The notes below the pieces were generated by a model. It worked only from the letters and a program-made list of their open reading frames with translations, was not told the DNA's origin and made no database searches. The translations under genes were made by a program, and so were the position numbers. A stretch of 64,000 nucleotides of DNA from Sabethes cyaneus (lineage: Eukaryota > Arthropoda > Insecta > Diptera > Culicidae): assembly GCF_943734655.1 (NCBI RefSeq), contig NC_071354.1, positions 193,414,911 through 193,478,910 on the forward strand. The letters run 5' to 3'. Of this stretch, positions 55,549 to 64,000 are shown in pieces (positions within the stretch are counted from its first letter, which is position 1; each line of letters opens with the position of its first letter).

Positions 55549-57548
55549 CCTTCCTAGTGCATTGGGGTCGTTTTCGACCCATCGGCATACTTACAAAGCT
55601 TCATACTCAGTAACGGTACGAGCTAGAGACTTGAAATTTTCTGACTTTTCCTAAGTTTGGAAAATTAGCATTGTGGGGGAGTTTCAGCTTTCAGCGACAT
55701 CTAGAAGAGCCACAGCAAAAAAAGTTACATATTATGCATTAAGGGTCGAAAACGACCCAAGTTTTGAAATTGCTCTCATTCATCCATTTTCAATCCGAGT
55801 GTCGTTTTCTTTACCTCGTTTGAAAGATATGGCCAAAAACTAGCACCCAAGGTATGTTGGGGAATATTTGTTGACTGATGGCCACTTCTGCGTCGGTTCC
55901 GGATCACCCACTACCAGGTCCCGGGGAACATTTTTATATTTTGAGATAATTCATTTTGCGGCACATCAAATCACATTGGCTTGATAAAATAAGACTAGTG
56001 GAAGTACAATGGGGACATTTTGGACCCGAGTGGCCACTTCCCCATCGGTAACGGAAGATCCGGTACCAGGTTTTTGAGGCCATTTTTGAATTTTAGGATG
56101 ATTTCTATTGCGGCACGTCAAATTTCGTCACATTGATAACATAAGACTATTGAAAGTATAATAAACACATGTTGAAGGCAAATGGCCACATCAGCATCGG
56201 GCCTGGAACATCCGGTACCCGGTTTTTGGGGACATTTTTATATTTTAGGATAACTCATTATGCGACATATCAAATCACATCGGCTTGATAAAATAAGACT
56301 GATGGCAGTAAAACAATGTCATTTAGAAACCAAATGGCCACTTTACCATCGGTACTGGGTCATCCGGTACCAGTTTCGGGGGACATTTTTGGCTTTTGAG
56401 ATAATTCACCATGCGGCACCACAAATCACATCGCGTTGATAAAATAACAACAATGGAAGTATAATGGGGCGTCAGTCGCATATAATCCGGTATCCGGTAT
56501 TTATAATGAACCGTAAAACGGGGTAACTCGGGGCAGATGAATTACCCTGTAATCCAAAAATGTCCCCAAAACCCGGATACCGGATAGTCCGGAACCGATG
56601 GTGAAATGGTAATTTTGGCTCCAAAAATTTTCCATTGTACTTCCATTAGTGTTATTTCATCAAGGCAATGTGATTTGATGTGGCGCATGATGAATTATCC
56701 TATCCAAAAATGTTCTCATAAACCGTGTACCCGATGTTCCGGAACCGATGATGAAATAGCCATTTGTCTTCAAATGGTCCCCATAGCTCTTGTAACTGTT
56801 TTATTTGATCAAGGCATTGTGATTTGATGTGCCGCAAGATGAATTATTTCATAATCCAAAAATATCCCGCGGAACCAGGTACCGGATGTTCCGGAACCGA
56901 TGGTAAAATGGCCATTTGGCTTCTAAATGACCTTATTTTATTTTCATCAGTCTTATTTAATCAAGCCGATGTGATTTGATGTGTCGCAAGATGGGTTATC
57001 CTAAAATGCAAAAATGGCCCCAAAACCCGGGTACCGGATGTTCCGGGACCAATGCTGATGTAGCCATTTGCCTTCAAAATGTCTTTATTATACTTTCAAT
57101 AGTCTTACGTTATCAAGCTGATATAATTTGACGTGTCGCAAGATAAATCATCCTAAAATTTAAAATTGTCCTCAAAAACCGGGTACCGGATGTTCCAGAA
57201 CCAATGAGGAAATGGCCGCTTGGGTCCAAAATGTTCCCATTGCACTTCCATTAATCTTATTTTATCAAGCCAATGTGATTTGATGTGCCGCAAAATGAAT
57301 TATCTCAAAATATAAAAATGTTCCCCGGGATCTGGTAGTGGGTGTTCCGGAACCGACGCAGAAGTGGCCATCAGTCAATAAATATTCCCCAACATACCTT
57401 GGGTGCTAGTTTTTGGCCATATCTTTCAAACGAGGTAAAGAAAACGACACTCGGATTGAAAATGGATGAATGAGAGCAATTTCAAAACTTGGGTCGTTTT
57501 CGACCCTTAATGCATAATATGTAACTTTTTTCTAATGCATTAGGAAGG
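55549..57548. mobile_element. 2-kb palindromic TTAA element
   Basis: Ends CCTTCCTAGTGCATT and its near complement are flanked by TTAA at 55545-55548 and 57549-57552. Nearly the whole length is one inverted repeat centred near 56520. Each arm is built of about 150-165-bp units containing GCGGCACATCAAATCACAT, GATAAAATAAGAC and CCGGTACC. GGGTCGTTTTCGACCC-type palindromes lie near both ends. No transposase. Confidence 0.88.
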
Positions 57549-57673
57549 TTAAGGGGGCATAGTACTTTTTACACTATATTTTTTTCTCGATAACGCGGAA
57601 AGCGAATCGATTCGGGTTTTTTGCATTCTAAATATTGCAATTTATACTAATATTTACAATTTTGTTTGCAAAT

Positions 57674-58549
57674 CCCAAGTAACCATAAGCACTAATCCAA
57701 AACTGTATATTGGAAATAATTCTGCAACCCTAGTGCCAAACTTTTGTATATTAGCAATGCTAATACTTATAAAACGTATATTAACATTGTTGATGCATAG
57801 AAGCATTAACGTAAATCAGCATTAAAGAAAGCAATATATGCGCATATAACGTAACAATATAATGCATTTAGTCAATTGCATTAAAACGAGCCGTAAGTGT
57901 TGATAAACGGCTTGTACTTGACTTCTTATTTTGCTATTCTACGGTCACTATTTATGTCCTCTTCCAACTGACGGGTGCCGTCTTTTTCTACCCTATTGGT
58001 AATGCAGGACAAGTAGCTATGGTATGAAAGGGAATATCACCAAGATTGAAATACGACTAATTTCAACTCACTCAATCACGTCCGCTATGGTTTAGGTAGC
58101 AAAGGTGCAAGGAAACGAATCAGGTTGCATGACTAACTCCCTGTTCGAGCCCCTGTCTAGGTGGTAACATAATTCAGCATTTCAAAAAATGGTTCTGTTT
58201 ATCCTGCTCCCCTTGAGATGCAGCAAAAAAATCGTTTGTTCTTTTAGTTTTTGTAATCCCGACCGAATCTATTTTTATTTTCGATAACAAGCAAACGATA
58301 TGCCGTCGATACTTTTTTGATACGTCGATAATGTAGACAATGTGACGTTTCGATTAAGCCTCAAACAAACACTAATAATGTTTATTGAATGCTTGTGGCG
58401 TAGCATTTTAATAACCCGCTATTTCGCCTTTTTAGCATTATGTGAGTTCTACAGAAATATATAAAGAAAAATAAGCTTTTAATCATAGTTCTGCATGCTT
58501 ATACAATGCTGTCAAAGGACTAGTGTTTAGTGCTTACTGGTTACTTGGG
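57674..58549 (+). mobile_element. 876-bp MITE, CCCAAGTAACC family, copy 2
   Basis: About 90% alike by eye to 14003-14887 over its length, same orientation, ends CCCAAGTAACC and GGTTACTTGGG. Direct AT on both flanks (57672-57673, 58550-58551) fits the 2-bp duplication seen for copy 1. Confidence 0.88.
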
Positions 58550-58679
58550 ATGTGAACCTCTTCCCCTCTCCCTACGGCTTCTTGAACTTGATCATTCGAA
58601 AAATACATGATTTACGATACCATGGATCGGCGCTGGGGGGCTTATCCGAATTGAAAAATTCCAAAACGACATGAAAGTA

Positions 58680-59950
58680 AGGTACACCGGGGCAAGTGGG
58701 ACCTAAAAAATGCATAGTTTGGGTTTATTCCACTGTGTTTTCTATAACTATGATTATTTCAAAATTCTTTTAGCACAGAAACTCTTCAGTGGTATCACTT
58801 CGAAGGATTAATTACGAAAAAGGCCTATCAATTTACATGAAATGAATCTGGAGGAGAATGTTCAAAATTATGGCGATAGGTCCCACTTGCCCCATTTACC
58901 GGGGCAAGTGGGACCTATATTCAAATTTGATTAAAAATTTTATGCTAAAGGTAAATTGTGTAAGTTATTATACAGCAATGTTAAAGCATTGCAAGAAGTA
59001 ATCAAAAACAATATTTGTACGAAGGGTTCATTCAACAATTGCGTAACAAAATCAGATCACAACGGGCAACTTTATAATTTATATAAAACACAAATTGTAA
59101 TGAAATGTAGTTGAATATGTCGTTGTATCCAATTCTTGCGAGACGTAATTTAGGATTAATCATTGTTTAATAGCTCGAAAATACGATTATGATCTGTTTG
59201 TTCTACCATGCGCAATTCGGTAGAGCTACTCATAAGAGATAGTTACGTTTTAAGAACCACAACACTTTATTGTTTCAATTCCAGTTGCAGATTTGCTTAA
59301 TTATGTCAAATTAGACTTTCCAAATTCAATTCAATTAGGTGTAACCAAAATGTGACCAAACTGTTTGTTCCCTCACAAGCTGTGCATGTGGGCTTCTTTT
59401 TTGGGGCCCCTTAGTTTATTTTTTTTCGGTTTTATTTTAAAACTTTACTGGTATAAATATTATGTAACTAAACTGAAAATGTTCGGTAGTTCATCTAAAA
59501 AATGTATTAAGACCGCAAGTTTTGTGCTGAAACACTTTATTTTTAATAGGTCCCACTTGCCCCGAGTACTTTGAAGTGCCGACCTTATTTCGACCCATTT
59601 TTTTAATGCCGTTTGTCAAATTAAACAACTAGTTTTCGGGTGTAATTTGTTAATACACTTATTATGTTTACCTACTGTCAGAAAAACATGTACTTTTACT
59701 TAAAGCCTGTGGCCAAAATATCATTTATAAAAAGGTACGTCAAACTTACAACGCAAATTGAAAATAACGCTCAAATTGAAAGTCCTATTTTGATGTTTGG
59801 AATGCCTGTTATAAATAATCTATAATGTTAATACATGCGTTTGAGTTGTATCTTTCATTTCTAGAAAGGTTCGGTTGGAGAAAATGAGGTTGAGGAGAGT
59901 TATGAGCTCCGTTCCCACTTGTCCGTATTCCCACTTGTCCCGGGGTACCT
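58680..59950. mobile_element. 1.27-kb MITE, GGGGCAAGTGGGA family
   Basis: Inverted ends AGGTACACCGGGGCAAGTGG and CCGGGGTACCT, flanked by TA at 58678-58679 and 59951-59952. Motif variants of GGGGCAAGTGGGACCT also occur internally near 58880-58920 and 59550-59565. TA target suggests a Tc1/mariner-type origin; no transposase. Confidence 0.8.
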
Positions 59951-60905
59951 TATATTAAATTATCTCGTGTTTGACCCATCCTTTTTTTAAATTCGAATGC
60001 ATAACAAAATGGTGGACATTCAAACATACAAGTAAGGTTTTTAGTCGAAAAAATTTACTAAACATTTATAAAAAATACAAAAAATGTAATATCGAAAATC
60101 GGATGGGTCAAAAACTAGATAATTTTGTTGGCTTTGAAACAAAAAAAAATCATGAGAAATTGAGCCGTTCTTGAGATATTTATGGTACCAATTTTCAAAA
60201 CCTGGTTTCGAGAAAAACGACGTTGAAGTTTTTATTCGCTGTGTAATCGCTCTAGACATGCGCGGTACAAATAGCTGTAACTTTATCAATTTTTGAAATT
60301 CATCGAAATGACTTGAAACATATATGGTCAAAATGTTAATCTTTCGAAATAAGGCCATTAGAAATATTTTAAAAAGTTTTTGTCCCTCCGGTGTTGGGCC
60401 ACTTGGAAGGGAGGGGTGAAAAAAAACAAAGAGAATTTTTTAATCGAACAAAAAAATATGGATTTTAGGCATTGTTATTTTAAGTTTAAACGTGAAAATC
60501 AAATCTATTCTTGCTTTTAATATATTCGTTGTTAATTTCCATGCAAAAATCTACGAAAAAAGGACAAAAACGAAAGAAAATTTTTTGGCCGATATTCGGA
60601 AATTCCGCTATTTGAAATTCCATTGCTATTTCATGCTAGAAGCGTTAACTCAACTCGTACACTCGTTTTTCAAGTTTTTCAGGATGTAGAGCTCAAAGAC
60701 AATTAATTTTATAAAAAACATTTAATTCTTATCCTACAAATTATTTTTTTCCCCCCAGATTTTTCAAGCCAATTTCCAAGCAGGGGGGGGGGGGGGGGTT
60801 GAGGGGGTGGGGGAGTAACGAAAATTTTTGAAATGTTTTGCAATGGCCTAATCAATAAAAAAAATTTCGATTTTTTTAAATTGAAAAAGCACTATGCCCC
60901 CTTAA

Positions 60906-62468
60906 CAATTTAATTGAAAATGACACTTAAAATCAATTCTGCCCAATAACTTTGCGTCCAATTTATTTATTCAAGTAACAGCAGGGTATTAGCAAAAATA
61001 TTTTAAGTGGTAAGCAAGCAACAATTTTTTTTAAGTGAAACAAATTTTCTGATAATATTTTCCTAATATCGAAGCCTAAAAATTCGCATTCAGTACTGTC
61101 CTGGATTTACACGCCACATTCGAGTACTTTCGCCTTTAGCAGTTCTTTGTTGTCTAAGCATAAGCCCAGGTTAAACGGATTACCATTAAATTGTTGATGC
61201 CGCCGCAGAGTGAACGCTCAAGAGGGACCATCAGTCATGATGATTGCAAATTGACCGGTGCACTTTGTGTGCTGCACACCAATACAGCTGCCGATTATGA
61301 TTTCAGACAGGTATAAACATTGCAATGAACTCGCATTTCTCGCGGTGTACGATGTACGATCTTCGCTCTGCTCAGCAGTTTTCTTCACCACGATCGTATA
61401 TGCATACGATCGTGTCTGGATCGGTTAGCGTGGTGAGTATGGTGAATATAGCTGCTTGCGGCGCATGAACGGAACCGGCATTTGATATCGACTTGATTCA
61501 CGCGCGCGTGTGATGGTCTTTTCTCGGTTTGCTTGCTTCACGTGGAAGACGAAGCTTGAATGATGGATGTCTCAACAACAGTTCTTGGATGGGATGAATA
61601 CTTTTTATAGGGATTTCGCTTTCAAGAATTGTTATACTTTTTTGTTTGATACATTTTATAGATTACCAATGGAAAAAAATACTTCAACAGCTTGTAGTAT
61701 CATTCAACCCCTTCACAGTGCAATAAACAACTCGGTGGCTTCGAAATTAGCTGATACACACTTAATTGCGTCGTTATCTTACCGTCTGAAATGTACAACT
61801 AATTCTGTGAAACTACCAGTCGTCAGTGAAGATAACACGTACCTATGAGTAACATTATACTTACCTACCGCCAGGCATTTCTCCTCGAATCACTGTAGAA
61901 AACTGCAAAACAAGTGTGCAATGTAGTACATCAATCGACCCAAAAACTGATAACACTTCCGCACTAGGTGGCCGACCGACGACGCGAGTACGCGAGGTGC
62001 CCGCCGGTTGGTTGCCTACCTGTGTAGTAAGTATGCATGCGCCTTTGATTGAATGCATCTCGGAAGTACAACACAGCAACAACAACACGTCCATCGCTGG
62101 TGGTGTTGTACATATTCCGCGGTCATTTCGTTTCGGTATGCGTACGCAAAACAAAAAGGAAAATAATGTCCATGTAGAGCATGGACGGGAGCAACAACAA
62201 ACAATAACAGCACCAGCAACACCAAGAAAAGCGCAAAAGAAAAACTAGTTCCAAAGCCGGTCGGTCTCCGCGGTATCGTCGTACCTTACCTATACCTTTT
62301 GGAAGAAGAGTACCTACACGAACACACCGCACGGCACCAGGACGGTGGTGCCAAGACCAACACAAAAGAAGCGAACTTCGGTCGAATTCATTCGACGACG
62401 GCGTGAGTGAGCTCACCTTGCGATATCCGCCGCACCGACCGACCGCCAGCCGGCCAGCAAGCACTAAG
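60906..62468 (+). other. Sequence upstream of a candidate alternative promoter
   Basis: AT-rich at first, then unique and GC-richer from about 61140. A 26-bp palindrome (CACGATCGTAT-ATGC-ATACGATCGTG) lies at 61389-61414. GGTATAAACATTGC near 61311 is TATA-like. CAACAACA-rich sequence lies at 62075-62220 and GC-rich sequence at 62240-62460. Confidence 0.4.
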
Positions 62469-63289
62469 TCAGTTGCTGAGCGTTCGTGGCTGCGGAAACT
62501 TACATTTCGAGTTTTGCCCGAGTCTCACGTAATTCGGTGAAGATCTTTGCGCTAGTGCTGCGGATAGATGTCATGAAGTGCGATTTTCGGTAATCGGTTC
62601 TGACGTTCTGACGGTTCTGATTTTATTTATCCAATTAGAATTGCCGTGGAATACGCCAGTGTTTAGTGCCAATTGATAGACCTATTAGAAGTGAGGAGTC
62701 GAGCGAGTTGTGTTTTACGCATCTGCCAAAGCGAGTAGAACAAAGTGGAAGTTTTATCCAGTAAGATTTATGGTTTCGTGTGACTAATCTACTGTGAGTG
62801 TGTACTGTGTTCTCGGAATGCACTGAAGTAGAAGATTGAGTGGATTTATTACACCGGTGAAAATAATTACTGCCTGTTAACGAATCTGTAGCTGCTTAGA
62901 CCCGACGGAAAAAGTGTGGCGTGAAGACGAAAACGGTCCGTGTTTTACTAATTCATGGTGATAAATGGTAATTCATTTGAAGAGTTGGGAGTGAATACTG
63001 TGCCAAGCAACCGAAGATGTTACATTCCTCGGGGAAGTGGTTTTTCGATGTAATGGAAACGAGCCGACTAAATGTGGTAAAGCTGCTGTGGAAAAGAATA
63101 AACACCTGTTTGATCTTGAATCGAGATGTTTGGCAAAGTGCAGATCGGCCTTTCTAGTGCGCGGCCATTGATTTAAGTTCTACTCGAAAGGTTCGTGATT
63201 GTTCAAGCAGGCTCTTGGTCCGGCTTTCGGCCGGCTACAGCTACAGCCGGAAAAGGGTTTTCCCTGCCGGGATTATGGGAAACTGAATG
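62469..63289 (+). promoter_or_regulatory. Candidate alternative first exon with initiator
   Basis: TCAGTTG at 62469 (+1 near 62471) follows GC-rich upstream DNA. The next 800 bp are unique leader-like sequence ending in ACTGAATG then GTAAGC at 63290, that is, an ATG (63287-63289) directly before a good donor. This fits a first exon on the + strand splicing onward, possibly into the large gene. Upstream ATGs are present. No acceptor exon can be shown. Confidence 0.4.
63017..63157 (+). CDS. 46-codon small ORF in leader-like DNA
   Basis: ATG at 63017, TAG at 63155-63157. The peptide has mixed charged and hydrophobic residues (three Trp, a L-L-W-K-R segment) and no recognisable family. It may be an upstream ORF of the candidate exon or chance. 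Confidence 0.25.
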   Translation: MLHSSGKWFFDVMETSRLNVVKLLWKRINTCLILNRDVWQSADRPF

Positions 63290-63949
63290 GTAAGCAAAGA
63301 ACCCACTGGAGTTCTTTTGCGGCTGACCGAGAAGTTGTTATTCTTATGGCTATTCTTCACTCTTCGGAATCATAAACAAGCCGACCTTTGGTGTGGGTGA
63401 AGCAGAATTTGAAGAAAATATAATTATATACAATAGCAAAAGAGCACTCAACGGTGCATGATTTTGCTAACCATACTCACTGGTGGAACCAAGTGGCTTG
63501 CTGGCTGGAGATTGGGTGTAGGAAGGGACAACAAATTTAAGATTCAAATGGCCTATGCTGTACACGAGTGGCGCGCACTAAAGCAGAATGGAAAATGGAT
63601 TGGAAACGTGGAAGGATTTGAAATTTTTGCACTGTGCTTTCGGCGCTGCGTGTGAATTGTGCATTAAATTGAAATATTGACTTTGGGTTCTATAAATAAC
63701 CGCTGGGAATCATGTTCGTCCTAAATTCGTAATTGTTGCGTGATTTGCAGTGCAAGCGCGTCCAGCAATTGTTTTTATTTTGAAAATGATTGCTTATTCA
63801 AATGTTAAAGCCAACAATCGCAAATATAATATGCTACTCTCAAGCGGCGATTTGCTTGAATGGTAGCCCATACATAGTTGATATTCGGAAAACAAGCGCT
63901 TAATAAGTTGTTATGAAACAAAAATATTTCTTGAAATCAAAGAGTTCAT
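63290..63949 (+). other. Sequence after the candidate donor
   Basis: Unique, moderately AT-rich; a 65-codon ORF at 63458-63655 shows no family similarity. Confidence 0.35.
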
Positions 63950-64000
63950 GAAAAGAAAAGAAATTTTTTCCAGTTGAACTCCACTATAAATAATAGTTAA
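63950..64000 (+). mobile_element. Partial copy of the 200-bp inverted-repeat element
   Basis: AAAAGAAAAGAAATTTTTTC and CCACTATAAATAATAGTT resemble the left arm at about 54003-54050. Cut by the window edge. Confidence 0.45.

Larger units (their letters stand above)
57553..60901. mobile_element. 3.3-kb TTAA element carrying two nested MITEs
   Basis: Inverted ends GGGGGCATAGT (57553-57563) and ACTATGCCCCC (60891-60901), with inward similarity (CTTTTT/AAAAAG), are flanked by TTAA at 57549-57552 and 60902-60905. The interior holds MITEs at 57674-58549 and 58680-59950 and AT-rich sequence with a G-run near 60782-60799. Without the nested elements it is about 1.2 kb. Confidence 0.8.

Noticed and set aside
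60782..60799. G-run as a meaningful G-quadruplex (also at 6360, 26437, 47778)
   Set aside because: Single homopolymer runs inside transposon debris; could be slippage or sequencing error, with no sign of function.
61861..62464. Overlapping 97-113-codon ORFs on both strands
   Set aside because: GC-rich promoter-like DNA with few stops; no conserved motif and several overlapping frames.

Overview
This is eukaryotic, insect DNA. The transposon content points to a mosquito with a large, repeat-rich genome, probably an Aedes-type culicine. That assignment is an inference from Tc1/DD37E-type transposase relics, RTE-like reverse transcriptase relics, TTAA-target MITEs, tRNA-like SINEs and a familiar mosquito repeat with a CA tract. 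No bacterial genes, CRISPR array, rRNA or intact tRNA was seen.

One large protein-coding gene on the + strand organises most of the window. Four coding exons can be joined with splice sites and reading phase that agree: 10144-10170, 36836-36910, 37756-42110 and 42222-42261. They give 1499 codons up to the last exon seen, and the gene continues past the window. The protein is disordered and very Ser/Arg/Pro-rich. It has a Glu/Arg/Lys-rich probable coiled coil, about a dozen R-S-R-D-P-S-P type motifs and eight tryptophan-pair motifs (mostly G-E-K-A-W-W-M) spaced about 40 residues apart. I could not assign it to a named family. Upstream, at 8909-9151, is a well-composed 80-aa ORF with two predicted membrane segments. 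It is either a separate small gene or an upstream cistron of the same leader. Candidate alternative first exons or promoters lie near 49007-49141 and 62469-63289.

The rest is transposon-derived. Region 1-8110: a foldback element, a Tc1-like transposase relic, a pure 2.2-kb tetranucleotide array with a reversed Helitron-like relic, and a 1.2-kb TTAA MITE. Region 10171-36835 (first intron, 26.7 kb): a nested palindromic element stack at 12105-15980, retrotransposon and DD37E transposase relics, SINEs, hairpins, and a 7.3-kb Helitron/mini-me-like element containing a pure 4.9-kb (GACA)n array. Region 42262-64000 (downstream intron): retrotransposon fragments, a perfect 33-bp-arm hairpin, more MITEs, and two large TTAA elements sitting head to tail and sharing one TTAA.

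The strongest observations are structural. Palindrome arms act as natural empty sites and fix target-site duplications of TA and GT, while an uninterrupted homologous segment in the same palindrome supports TTAA. The tetranucleotide arrays lie inside recognisable elements. The Trp-pair repeat protein and the membrane smORF are the best candidates for undescribed biology.
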